From contig NZ_QGGR01000009.1 of the NCBI RefSeq assembly GCF_003148685.1, positions 294,973 to 358,972 on the forward strand: 64,000 bases of DNA, read 5' to 3'. The notes below the pieces were generated by a model, which was given only the letters and a program-made list of their open reading frames with translations, did no database searches and was not told where the DNA came from. Shown here piece after piece: positions 56,923-64,000 of this stretch (its first letter is position 1; each line of letters starts with the position of its first letter). Source of the DNA: Actinoplanes xinjiangensis (GTDB lineage: Bacteria; Actinomycetota; Actinomycetes; Mycobacteriales; Micromonosporaceae). Both the position numbers and the translations under genes were made by a program.

Positions 56923-57959
56923 CCATCGTCATGGTCGAGGACCTGGATCCGGCTTCGGCGGATGCCGGGGTGCCCGCGCATTTCGGCGATCCGATGCGCG
57001 AGCAGCGGCTTCTGGAGACCGGGGTCGGCCTGGTCGACCGGTCGAACCGTGAGGTGATCGCGGTTCCCGGTGAGGAGCGGGCGAGCTGGCTGCACACGCT
57101 GACCACCCAGCACCTGGCCACGCTGGGCGCGTATCAGGGCAGTGAGCTGCTGGTCCTCTCGCCGAACGGGCACATCGAGCAGCACGCCCACGTCACCGAG
57201 GACGGGACGACGGCCTGGCTGGACACCGAGCCCGGCGCGGGCGCGGGCCTGCTCAAATATCTGGAGATGATGCGGTTCTTCACCCGTGTCGAGCCCCGGG
57301 ACGCGACCGCCGAGCTGGCGGTCCTCTCGCTTGTCGGCCCCGGCGCGGCCGGCCTCTTCCCGGATCTCGCGGCCCCTCAGGTGGGTGCGGTGCCGGGTCC
57401 GCGGTTCACCGCCGGGTCCGTCCCGGCAAGGGCGACGAGCCTCTATGCGGTACGGGAGTTCGAAGGCGGCCTGGCACGCCGGGTGCCGCTCGGGGTGGAC
57501 CTGCTGGTGCCACGGTCCCGGAAGGACGCCGTCATCGAGCAGCTCGGTGTGCAGCGGGCCGGGCTCTGGGCCTACGAGGCGGTCCGGGTCGCCCACCGGA
57601 TCCCGAGGCTGGGCTGGGAGACCGACCACCGGACCATCCCGGCCGAGGTCGAGCTGATGGCGCCCGGCGTCCACCTGGACAAGGGCTGTTACCGCGGTCA
57701 GGAGACGGTCGCCCGGGTGCACAATCTGGGCCGGCCGCCGCGCCGTCAGGTGCTGCTGCACCTGGACGGGGTGGCCACCGACCATCCGCCGGCCCGGGGT
57801 GCCGCGGTCGAGCTGGACGGGCGGGCGGTCGGTTTCGTCGGCACCGCGGTCCGGCATCACGAGCTGGGCATGGTCGCGCTGGCGGTGCTCAAGCGCAACG
57901 TCCCCGATGACGCCCGCCTCACCGTGGGGGAGTCGGCGGCCGCCATCGACGTCGAGTAG
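56919..57959 (+). CDS. ygfZ: Folate-binding protein YgfZ
   Basis: 346 residues of the aminomethyltransferase-like fold with the diagnostic motif KGCYRGQE (in 'LDKGCYRGQETVARVHNLGRPPRR'), whose Cys is functionally essential. YgfZ/IBA57 proteins use folate to help assemble or repair iron-sulfur proteins. Translationally coupled to the Fur-family gene by a 4-base overlap. Confidence 0.95.
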   Translation: MTIVMVEDLDPASADAGVPAHFGDPMREQRLLETGVGLVDRSNREVIAVPGEERASWLHTLTTQHLATLGAYQGSELLVLSPNGHIEQHAHVTEDGTTAWLDTEPGAGAGLLKYLEMMRFFTRVEPRDATAELAVLSLVGPGAAGLFPDLAAPQVGAVPGPRFTAGSVPARATSLYAVREFEGGLARRVPLGVDLLVPRSRKDAVIEQLGVQRAGLWAYEAVRVAHRIPRLGWETDHRTIPAEVELMAPGVHLDKGCYRGQETVARVHNLGRPPRRQVLLHLDGVATDHPPARGAAVELDGRAVGFVGTAVRHHELGMVALAVLKRNVPDDARLTVGESAAAIDVE

Positions 57960-58140
57960 GCCGCCAGGACTCGCCGTGATCCAGCGGTGCCTCGGCGGAT
58001 CGCGTGGTCGCGTACTCCACCTGGTTTCGACCGAGGGTTGTCCGCGGCCTCCGGCCGGGTCGGGTGTGGCTGGATGCCGAGGTGGAGGCGTGGGTCCGGA
58101 GGTTGCCGGCGGGCGATGAGGCCGTGGCAGGATGCGGGAC

Positions 58141-58974
58141 ATGACCGGGACTGTGATCACCGTCGCCCCGACCGGCGCGGAGAGCAAGAAGGTGGATGTG
58201 CCGGCCCTGCCAGTGACCCTGGCCGAGCTGACCGCCACCGCCAAGGAGTGCGAGGCGCTGGGCGCTTCGATCGTTCATGTCCACATCCGGGACGACGACG
58301 CCCGCCCGACCCTCGATCAGGGCCGGCTGCGCGACACGGTCGCCGGGCTGCGCGAGGCCACCGGCCTGATCGTGCAGCTCTCCTCGGGGGGTTCGGTGCA
58401 CGATCCGGAGTCGGACCGGCTCGCCGTGCTGGACGCGAAGCCGGAGATGGCGTCCTGCACGATGGGCACCGTCAACTTCGGTGACGACGTGTTCCTGAAC
58501 CGCTGGGAGTTCATCGTCGACCTGCACACCCGCATGCAGGAGCGCGGGATCGTGCCGGAGTACGAGATCTTCGACCTGGGCCAGCTCACCAGCCTCCAGC
58601 GGCTGCTCGGCAAGTACGGCCTGCCGTTCGGCGGCCACGTGCACGTAGACCTGGTGATGGGCGTCCCTGGTGGCATGCCCGGGACGGCGGCCGCCCTGGT
58701 CGCCTGCGAGCGTGTGATCCGCGATCTGCCGGAGGGCACCACGTTCTCGGCGACCGGCATCGGCCGCACCACCCTGCCGGTGATGCTGGCGTCGCTGGCG
58801 GCCGGCGGGCACCTGCGGGTCGGCATGGAGGACACCCTGACGTACGCCAAAGGCCGTGCCGTCGAGTCGAACATGCAACTGGTGGCCCGTGCCGTCGGTT
58901 TCGCCCAGCTGGCCCAGCGCCCGCCGCTGACCCCGGCCCAGGCTCGTGAGCTGCTGGGGGTTCCGGCCCGATGA
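58141..58974 (+). CDS. BKACE-family beta-keto acid cleavage enzyme
   Basis: 277 residues. The family features are plain: 'ITVAPTGAESKK' at the start, the metal-binding 'VHVHIRDDDARPT', 'ASCTMGTVNFG', 'GGHVHVDLVMGVPGG' and 'HLRVGMEDTLTYAKG'. BKACE enzymes condense a beta-keto acid with acetyl-CoA to give a CoA ester and acetoacetate (Kce acts in lysine fermentation). Substrate unknown. ATG 58141 is taken by family length; ATG 58132 is possible. Overlaps the asparaginase by 4 bases. Confidence 0.9.
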   Translation: MTGTVITVAPTGAESKKVDVPALPVTLAELTATAKECEALGASIVHVHIRDDDARPTLDQGRLRDTVAGLREATGLIVQLSSGGSVHDPESDRLAVLDAKPEMASCTMGTVNFGDDVFLNRWEFIVDLHTRMQERGIVPEYEIFDLGQLTSLQRLLGKYGLPFGGHVHVDLVMGVPGGMPGTAAALVACERVIRDLPEGTTFSATGIGRTTLPVMLASLAAGGHLRVGMEDTLTYAKGRAVESNMQLVARAVGFAQLAQRPPLTPAQARELLGVPAR

Positions 58975-59879
58975 TCGTCGCCGAGGTGATCCGGTCGGGT
59001 TTCGTGGAGAGCGTCCACCACGGGGTCGTCGCCGTCGTCGGTGGCGACAGCGTCGGCGACGTGGAGACACCGTTCTTCCCCCGGTCGTGCAACAAGCCGC
59101 TGCAGACCGTCGGCCTGCTGAACGCGGGACTGGTTCCGCGGGAGGAGGCCGACCTCGCCCTGATCAGTGCCAGCCACGACGCCGAGCCGTTCCACGTGGA
59201 ACGTGTCCGCGGCATCCTGGCAGCCGCCGGGCTCGGGCCGGAGGCGCTGGGCTGCCCCGCCGACCTGCCGCTGGGTGAGACCGCCAGGCGCGACTGGCTC
59301 CGGGGCGGTGGCGGGCCCGAGCGGATCCTGATGAACTGCTCCGGCAAGCACGCCGGCTTCCTCGCCACGTGTGTGGTCAACGGCTGGCCGCTTGATTCGT
59401 ACCTGGAGATCGATCACCCACTGCAGAAGGCGCTCGCCGACGCGGTGAGTCACCTGGCCGGCGAGCCGATCGCCGCGCTCGGGGTGGACGGCTGCGGTGC
59501 CCCGATCTTCGCGATCTCCCCGCTCGGCCTGGCCCGCGCCTTCCTGCGCCTGGTCGAGGCGGAACCGGGCACCCCGGAACGCCGGGTGGCCGACGCCATG
59601 CGGGCGCATCCGGAGCTGGTGGCGGGCACCGGGTCGGAGGACACCGTGCTGATGGGCGCGATGCCCGGCCTGATCGTCAAGCGCGGTGCCGACGGGGTGC
59701 ACGCGGCCGCGGTGGCGGGGGCCGGTGCGGTGGCACTCAAGATCTCCGACGGCTCGGCGCGGGCGCGCGTACCCGTGCTGCTGGAAGCCCTGCGCCGTCT
59801 CGGCCTGGAGGTTCCGGACCTGCCGGAACCCGTCCTCGGTGGCGGCCGTCGGGTCGGCGAGGTCCGCGCGGTCTTCTGA
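58971..59879 (+). CDS. L-asparaginase II family protein
   Basis: 302 residues of the Asparaginase_II family (Rhizobium-type): 'RSGFVESVHHGVVAVVGGD', 'FFPRSCNKPLQTV', 'LISASHDAEPFHVE', 'LMNCSGKHAGFLA' and 'GVDGCGAPIFAISPLGLARAF'. Known members hydrolyse asparagine to aspartate and ammonia through Ser/Lys/Cys residues unlike the classical type. ATGA overlap with the BKACE gene suggests they share a pathway, perhaps amino acid breakdown. Confidence 0.92.
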   Translation: MIVAEVIRSGFVESVHHGVVAVVGGDSVGDVETPFFPRSCNKPLQTVGLLNAGLVPREEADLALISASHDAEPFHVERVRGILAAAGLGPEALGCPADLPLGETARRDWLRGGGGPERILMNCSGKHAGFLATCVVNGWPLDSYLEIDHPLQKALADAVSHLAGEPIAALGVDGCGAPIFAISPLGLARAFLRLVEAEPGTPERRVADAMRAHPELVAGTGSEDTVLMGAMPGLIVKRGADGVHAAAVAGAGAVALKISDGSARARVPVLLEALRRLGLEVPDLPEPVLGGGRRVGEVRAVF

Positions 59880-59902
59880 CCCCTACGGGTGACCCGGTTC
59901 AC

Positions 59903-59939
59903 GCTAGCTATTGCAAGCGTTTTGCTTGCAACAGCTAGC
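59903..59939. promoter_or_regulatory. 37-bp inverted repeat, likely autoregulatory operator
   Basis: GCTAGCT (59903-59909) and AGCTAGC (59933-59939) flank TTGCAAGC (59911-59918) and GCTTGCAA (59924-59931); only the centre and one pair are unmatched. It ends 21 bases before the XRE gene and probably overlaps its promoter. Confidence 0.78.
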
Positions 59940-59960
59940 ACCCCGGGCTAACGTCGAAGC

Positions 59961-60341
59961 ATGGCCACGCCAAAGGATCTGCCCGAGGACATCGGAACCT
60001 TCATCCGGGACCTTCGGCAGACCGCCCAGATCTCGCTCCGGCAGCTCGCCGACAAGGCGGGGGTGAGCAACCCCTACCTGAGCCAGATCGAGCGGGGCCT
60101 GCGAAAGCCGAGCGCCGAGGTGCTGCAACAGATTGCCAGCGCCTTGCGAGTGTCGACGCCCGCGATGTATCTGCGGGCCGGGCTGCTCGATGGCGAGGGC
60201 CAGCAGGGCGTGCTGGCCGCCATCGCGGTCGACCCGGAGCTCACGATCGCGCAGAAGCAGTCCCTGACGCAGATCTACGAGACGTTCCGCAATGAGAACG
60301 CGCGAAACGCGCAGCCCGAAGACGCTGAGGAGAAGAAATGA
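59961..60341 (+). CDS. XRE-family transcriptional regulator (Rv0474-like)
   Basis: 126 residues. A single HTH_3 domain ('FIRDLRQTAQISLRQLADKAGVSNPYLSQIERGLRKPSAEVLQQIA') is followed by a helical tail with 'LTIAQKQSLTQIYETF'. Order XRE, HbhA-like, DUF2516 equals Rv0474-hbhA-Rv0476 of mycobacteria. A large inverted repeat lies just upstream. Its stop overlaps the next start (ATGA). Confidence 0.92.
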   Translation: MATPKDLPEDIGTFIRDLRQTAQISLRQLADKAGVSNPYLSQIERGLRKPSAEVLQQIASALRVSTPAMYLRAGLLDGEGQQGVLAAIAVDPELTIAQKQSLTQIYETFRNENARNAQPEDAEEKK

Positions 60342-60808
60342 CCGAGCAGACCAAGACCCGGATCCCGACCCCGCTCTACGCCGCCGCCGGTGCCGGTGAC
60401 GCCGCCTACGAGCAGCTCCGCAAGCTGCCGGCCGTGCTGACCGAGCTCAGTGACAAGGCCGCCGCCTCGCTGCGCGCCTACAACGAGCAGGCCGGCACCA
60501 AGGCCGCCGAGCTGCGCGGCAAGGCTCAGGAGGCCGACCTCGTCGCCCTCCGCGAGAGCGCGGCCACCGCCGCCCTCGGCTTCGCCCAGGTCGCCCAGGA
60601 GCGCGCCGTCGCCGTCTACAACGAGCTGGTCGCCCGCGGCGAGCGCGTCGTCGGCACCGGTGTGGTCGAGGCCGCCGACGTGGTCAACTCCGACATCGAG
60701 GCGACCGAGCAGCCGAAGGCCGTCGAGGCCGCCGTCGAGGACGCGAAGGCCGTCGAGGCCGCGCCGAAGCCGCGCAAGCGCGCCAAGCCGGCCGCTCCCG
60801 CCGAGTGA
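60338..60808 (+). CDS. HbhA-like helical protein
   Basis: 156 residues. About 100 residues of Ala-rich amphipathic helix ('PLYAAAGAGDAAYEQLRKLPAVL', 'KAAELRGKAQEADLVALRESA') are followed by a Lys/Ala/Pro tail (KPRKRAKPAAP). Heparin-binding hemagglutinin of mycobacteria has the same layout, though its Lys-rich tail is longer. In non-pathogens the protein may bind membranes or lipid bodies. Translationally coupled to the XRE gene. Confidence 0.85.
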   Translation: MTEQTKTRIPTPLYAAAGAGDAAYEQLRKLPAVLTELSDKAAASLRAYNEQAGTKAAELRGKAQEADLVALRESAATAALGFAQVAQERAVAVYNELVARGERVVGTGVVEAADVVNSDIEATEQPKAVEAAVEDAKAVEAAPKPRKRAKPAAPAE

Positions 60809-60829
60809 CCCGACACTGATCGTTCTTGA

Positions 60830-60861
60830 CCGCGGGCCCCGGCGTTTGCCGGGGCCCGCGG
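60830..60861 (+). terminator. Hairpin terminator after the HbhA-like gene
   Basis: A 13-bp perfect stem (60830-60842 with 60849-60861) around CGTTTG. It ends only 15 bases before the next start codon. Confidence 0.85.
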
Positions 60862-60876
60862 CATAGACTCTCCCTC

Positions 60877-61188
60877 ATGGCCACAGCAGCGCCGATCTTC
60901 TACGGATACGTCGTCGTCTCCATCATGATCGCTTTCGTGTTCCTGTCCCTGGGGGTTCAGGCGGTCGCCCTGATCCACTGCCTGACTCAGCGCGGCCCCG
61001 CGTTCCAGGCCCTCGGGACCCTGCCGAAAGGCGCGTGGGCCGGCATCCTGGCCGTCTGCCTGCTGCTGACCGGCGCTCTGTGGGACGTGCTTCTGATGGG
61101 CATGATCGGTATCGGCGTCGGACTCGTCTACATGCTCGACGTCCGCCCCGGCCTCAAGGACATCTCGGACGGCAAGGGCTTCTGGTGA
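60877..61188 (+). CDS. DUF2516 family membrane protein
   Basis: 103 residues with three hydrophobic helices and the family's 'IHCLTQRGPAFQALGTLPKGAWAGI' loop, ending 'VYMLDVRPGLKDI'. Function unknown, conserved beside hbhA. TAGACT (60864-60869) lies 7 bases before the ATG, so its mRNA is probably leaderless and independent of the terminated upstream transcript. Confidence 0.9.
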   Translation: MATAAPIFYGYVVVSIMIAFVFLSLGVQAVALIHCLTQRGPAFQALGTLPKGAWAGILAVCLLLTGALWDVLLMGMIGIGVGLVYMLDVRPGLKDISDGKGFW

Positions 61189-61189
61189 C

Positions 61190-62086
61190 GTGGTGAGGAG
61201 GGGCCGTTTCGGTCCGCCTCCGCCGGACGGCGGGCCACGTCTTCAGCGCGTCGACCGGACCGGGCCGCGAGGCGGTCGCCCGACCCTGCCGGGTCCGGTC
61301 ACCGAGCTGGTCACCCTTCCCTCGGGGGTACGGGTGGAGCAGCTCACCACCGGCACCGGCGACCCGGTCACGGTGTTCGCGCACGGGCTGGCCGGTGACA
61401 TCTCCGGCACCCGGCCACTGGGCAGCGCCGTCACCGGCCGCCGGGTGTTCTTCCACTTCCGCGGGCACGGCCGGTCCGATGTGCCGCCCGGCCCGTGGTC
61501 CTTCGACGACCTGGCCACCGACCTGCTGGCCACCGCCGATCTGTCACGCGCCACCCGGGCGGTGGGCGTGAGCATGGGCGCGGCCGCGCTCTGCCGCCTG
61601 CTCGCCACCGGTCCCGACCGGTTCGAGCGGATCGTCCTCTACCTTCCGGCGCCACTCGACGGTGTTCGCGCAACCGCATCCGTGCGGCGTCTGGAGCGTC
61701 TGCTGGCGTCGGTCGAGTCGGGCGAGGCCGCGATGATCGCCGACGCGGTCGAGCAGGAGATACCGCCGTCGGTCCGTAACACCCCGGCCGGCTGGAGCTT
61801 CCTGCGCCAGCGGGTCGAGCAGCTGCAGCGCGACGGCCTGGCGCCGGAGCTCGAGTCCGTGTGGTCGGCGCCCGCGCTGGCCGAGGAGTGGCTGCTCAAG
61901 GAGTTCCGTGGGCGGGCTCTGGTGATCGGCTGTCAGGGCGACGAGACCCATCCGGCGGCCTGGGCGGAACGGATCGCGGGCCTGCTGCCCGGCGCCGAGC
62001 TGGAGCTGTACGATCGCCCGGCCGTCCTCTGGAGCAATCGCGCCGCCCTCCGGGACCGGATCTCCGAGTTCCTGAACCGGCCCTGA
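61190..62086 (+). CDS. Alpha/beta-hydrolase fold protein
   Basis: 298 residues from the GTG at 61190. Order of motifs: 'VTVFAHGLAGDIS' (oxyanion HG), 'FFHFRGHGRSDVP', nucleophile elbow GVSMGAA (Ser about 126), a lid region, and 'LVIGCQGDETHP' with the acid Asp. A clear catalytic His near the C-terminus is not evident. The first 35 residues are Pro/Arg-rich and may not be translated, so the true start could be later. Substrate unknown. Confidence 0.82.
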   Translation: MVRRGRFGPPPPDGGPRLQRVDRTGPRGGRPTLPGPVTELVTLPSGVRVEQLTTGTGDPVTVFAHGLAGDISGTRPLGSAVTGRRVFFHFRGHGRSDVPPGPWSFDDLATDLLATADLSRATRAVGVSMGAAALCRLLATGPDRFERIVLYLPAPLDGVRATASVRRLERLLASVESGEAAMIADAVEQEIPPSVRNTPAGWSFLRQRVEQLQRDGLAPELESVWSAPALAEEWLLKEFRGRALVIGCQGDETHPAAWAERIAGLLPGAELELYDRPAVLWSNRAALRDRISEFLNRP

Positions 62087-62212
62087 GCGCCTGTTCCGGA
62101 TTTCCGAGTTCCTGGACCGGCCCTGAGCGCTTGTTCCCGAATCTCCTGGATCGGCTGAGCGCCTGTTCCTGATCTCCGAGTTCCTGAACCGCCCCCTGAG
62201 CGCCTGTTCCCC
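62060..62212 (+). repeat. Four tandem ~40-bp repeats copying the hydrolase 3' end
   Basis: Units begin at 62060, 62100, 62141 and 62172 (lengths 40, 41, 31 and 41). The first contains the final codons and TGA of the hydrolase gene ('TTCCTGAACCGGCCCTGAGC'); the other three repeat it downstream with small changes. Confidence 0.92.
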
Positions 62213-62234
62213 GCGTCGGTGACTTACTGCCCTT

Positions 62235-62777
62235 ATGTCCGAAAGCCGTAACTTTTCCGGGCCTCGAACCGGTGAAGCGTACGTGCGTTTGTCCCCGAAA
62301 ACCGTCTTTCTCGCTTTGCTGGTGGTCGGACTGCCGTTCGCGGTGGTGGCCGGCTGGGCGCTGGGCGCTCCGACCGTACGTCAGGCGACGCTGGGCGCCT
62401 CCGGTCTCGGCGGCCCACTCGGCGGCGACGGCGCCCTCGGCTCGGCCCCCGGCTCCGGTCATCGCCCCGCCGGCAACTCCCCGGCACGGCCCCGCCCCAC
62501 CGCCGACCCGGCCAGTTCCCAGCCGGTGCCGGCGACCGGTCCCCGGACCGTCACCACGACCGTCACGGTCGTCCGGACCGCCGGCCCGTCCCACCCGGTC
62601 GAATCCACCGACCCACCGCTCACCGACCCGCCGGTGCCGACGCCGACACAGGTCTCCGCCTCACCGGAGGACCCGTTCGGATTCCCGCTCGACCCGAGCG
62701 CCACTCCCGAGTTCCCCTTCCCACCGGGGCTGGGCGACCCGATGGGCTTCGAGCGCTTCCGCTACTGGCGTCGATGA
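62235..62777 (+). CDS. Membrane-anchored Pro/Thr-rich protein
   Basis: 180 residues: short cytoplasmic part, one membrane helix (about 25-43), then an extracytoplasmic region of low complexity rich in Pro, Thr, Ser and Gly ('TVTTTVTVVRTAG', 'PPLTDPPVPTPTQ'). No domain visible; perhaps a cell-wall-spanning stalk. It starts 22 bases after the tandem repeats. Confidence 0.7.
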   Translation: MSESRNFSGPRTGEAYVRLSPKTVFLALLVVGLPFAVVAGWALGAPTVRQATLGASGLGGPLGGDGALGSAPGSGHRPAGNSPARPRPTADPASSQPVPATGPRTVTTTVTVVRTAGPSHPVESTDPPLTDPPVPTPTQVSASPEDPFGFPLDPSATPEFPFPPGLGDPMGFERFRYWRR

Positions 62778-62829
62778 AACCGGCCCCGGCGCTGTCCGTA
62801 CCGGATCGAGGGCTCTAAGCTCCCGGAAC

Positions 62830-63636
62830 GTGAGCGGTGACCTGAGCGAGACCCGGCCGGTGACGGCCTTCCGTGAGTTCGCGACCGGAGCCGGGCTGCT
62901 CGGGCGCGGGCTCGGCCTGGTTCTGCGCAGCCCGCGGCTGCTCCTCCTCGGACTGGTGCCCGCCCTGCTGTCCGGAATCCTCTACATCGTCGCGCTGGTC
63001 TTTCTGATCCGCTACCTGCCGGATCTCTCCGCGCAGGTCACATGGTTCGCCGACGACTGGGCCGGCTGGCTGCGCAGCACCACCCGGATCTTCGGCGGGA
63101 TCGCCGTCCTCGGGCTGGGACTGCTGCTGTCCGTGCTCACCTTCACTGCGGTCACCCTGCTGATCGGCGACCCGTTCTACGAGAAGATCTCCGAACTCGT
63201 GGAAGACCGCTTCGGCGGCGTCCCCGACGCGGTCGACGTCGGATTCTGGCGGTCCCTGCGCCGCAGCCTCGCCGACTCCCTCAAACTCGTCGGCGTCTCG
63301 ATCGTCGTCGCGGTCCCGCTCTTCCTGATGGGCCTGATCCCGGTCGCCGGCCAGACGGTGATCCCGGTCGTGGCCGGTGCCGTCGGTGGCTGGCTGCTCA
63401 CCCTGGAGCTGACCGGGGTTCCGTTCCAGCGGCGCGGGCAGCGCCTGCGGGACCGCCGTGTCGTCCTTGCGCGCAACAAGCCCCTGACGCTCGGCTTCGG
63501 TGCCGCGGTCTTCGCCACCTTTCTGATCCCGCTCGGCGCTGTCCTTCTGATGCCCGCCGCGATCGCCGGTGCGACCCTCCTGGCGCGCCGCTCCCTCAAC
63601 AAGCCGATCGCGATCACCACCACCGCCTCCCTTTAG
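62830..63636 (+). CDS. EI24-domain membrane protein (CysZ-like fold)
   Basis: 268 residues with four to six membrane helices and the EI24 pattern 'REFATGAGLLGRGLGLVLRSPRLLLLGLVPALL', 'LLIGDPFYEKISELVEDRFGG' and a final pair of helices. CysZ, in the same family, moves sulfate; other actinobacterial members are uncharacterised. GTG start at 62830. Its stop lies on the stop of a possible leftward frame. Confidence 0.87.
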   Translation: MSGDLSETRPVTAFREFATGAGLLGRGLGLVLRSPRLLLLGLVPALLSGILYIVALVFLIRYLPDLSAQVTWFADDWAGWLRSTTRIFGGIAVLGLGLLLSVLTFTAVTLLIGDPFYEKISELVEDRFGGVPDAVDVGFWRSLRRSLADSLKLVGVSIVVAVPLFLMGLIPVAGQTVIPVVAGAVGGWLLTLELTGVPFQRRGQRLRDRRVVLARNKPLTLGFGAAVFATFLIPLGAVLLMPAAIAGATLLARRSLNKPIAITTTASL

Positions 63637-63660
63637 CTTCCCTTTAGCCCGCCGGCCGGA

Positions 63661-64000
63661 CGTCGAGATCCGGACGCCGGACGCCGCCCGGTGGACGGTG
63701 ACCGCGACGGAAACTGCGACGACTGCGGCTGCGGCGGCGATGGTGGCGGTGACGGCACCTGCGGTGACTGCGACGGCGGCGGTGGCTGCGGCGGCGGGGG
63801 CTGCGGCGGCGGTGACTGCGGCGGCGGCGGCTGCGGCGGCGGCGGCGGCGGCGGCGGTGGCTGCGGCGGCGGCGGCGGCGACGGCGGTGACGGCGGCGGC
63901 GGTGACTGCGGCGGCGGTGACGGCGGCGGCGGTGACGGCGGCGGCGGTGACTGCGGCGGCGGCGACGGTGACGGCGGTGACTGCGACGGCGGTGATGGTG
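63661..64000. repeat. Triplet low-complexity tract running off the window
   Basis: From about 63700 to the end the sequence is built from GGC, GGT, GAC and TGC triplets with nothing out of register. The leftward frame is open from the window edge to TAA at 63633-63635 and would encode a Pro/Ser/Gln-rich protein tail ending 'GRRPASGSRRPAGLKGS'. The rightward frame from GTG 63691 would encode a Gly/Asp/Cys-rich protein. A leftward Pro-rich tail is the more usual biology, but its Ser codons would all be the rare TCA. I cannot decide. Confidence 0.6.

Overview
The window is high-GC actinobacterial DNA. Its gene content (glnR-mshD-pstSCAB, an HbhA-like gene beside a DUF2516 gene, a groEL with two CIRCE operators, mycothiol synthesis, frequent GTG and TTG starts, many four-base ATGA/GTGA overlaps) and its lanthipeptide cluster fit a filamentous actinomycete, most likely Micromonosporaceae (Actinoplanes-like). 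The genus is an inference from gene content. I saw no rRNA, tRNA, CRISPR array, phage or transposase gene.

1-27 kb is mostly chromosomal core: a SAM-riboswitch-controlled threonine synthase, GroEL, a frameshifted cell-wall adhesin, glycerol-3-phosphate dehydrogenase, a PrsW-type membrane protease, an orphan GroES-like protein, a sulfurtransferase operon preceded by a cysteine-rich leader peptide, the nitrogen regulator GlnR beside mycothiol synthase, and the phosphate-uptake operon pstSCAB behind PHO boxes.

27-44 kb is the accessory part and the most interesting region. A leftward run of genes (40913 down to 27193, largely overlapping or closely spaced) encodes a class V-type lanthipeptide pathway: an APH-fold kinase (LxmK-like), a HopA1-family protein (LxmY-like), four short precursor peptides in two duplicated A1-A2 modules, a methyltransferase, a two-gene ABC-2 exporter, an ABC half-exporter, an F420/flavin LLM reductase, an HFCD (LanD-like) cysteine decarboxylase, a degenerate APH-fold protein, an M16 protease and a translationally coupled GPP34 protein. 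Each precursor ends in Cys with a Thr exactly five residues before it, so a six-residue AviMeCys ring is predicted. A glycosyltransferase is divergently transcribed across an AT-richer gap. Next to it are an XRE-TPR regulator and, convergently, a tiny secreted peptide gene, a pair that resembles RRNPP-type peptide signalling.

44-64 kb returns to housekeeping and small systems: a Pit phosphate transporter with its DUF47 partner, an ECF41 sigma factor, a DinG-like helicase, a MazEF-like toxin-antitoxin pair, a nitrobindin, a Fur/Nur regulator, YgfZ, a BKACE enzyme with an asparaginase, and the XRE-HbhA-DUF2516 group.

Two genome habits recur. One is a family of palindromic intergenic repeats of about 54 bp (eight copies at four loci plus one half copy). 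The other is short tandem duplications that copy the 3' end and stop codon of a gene into the region downstream (13.5, 45.6 and 62.1 kb, and probably 54.3 kb). The last 340 bases are a GGC/GGT/GAC/TGC triplet repeat whose coding frame cannot be settled here.
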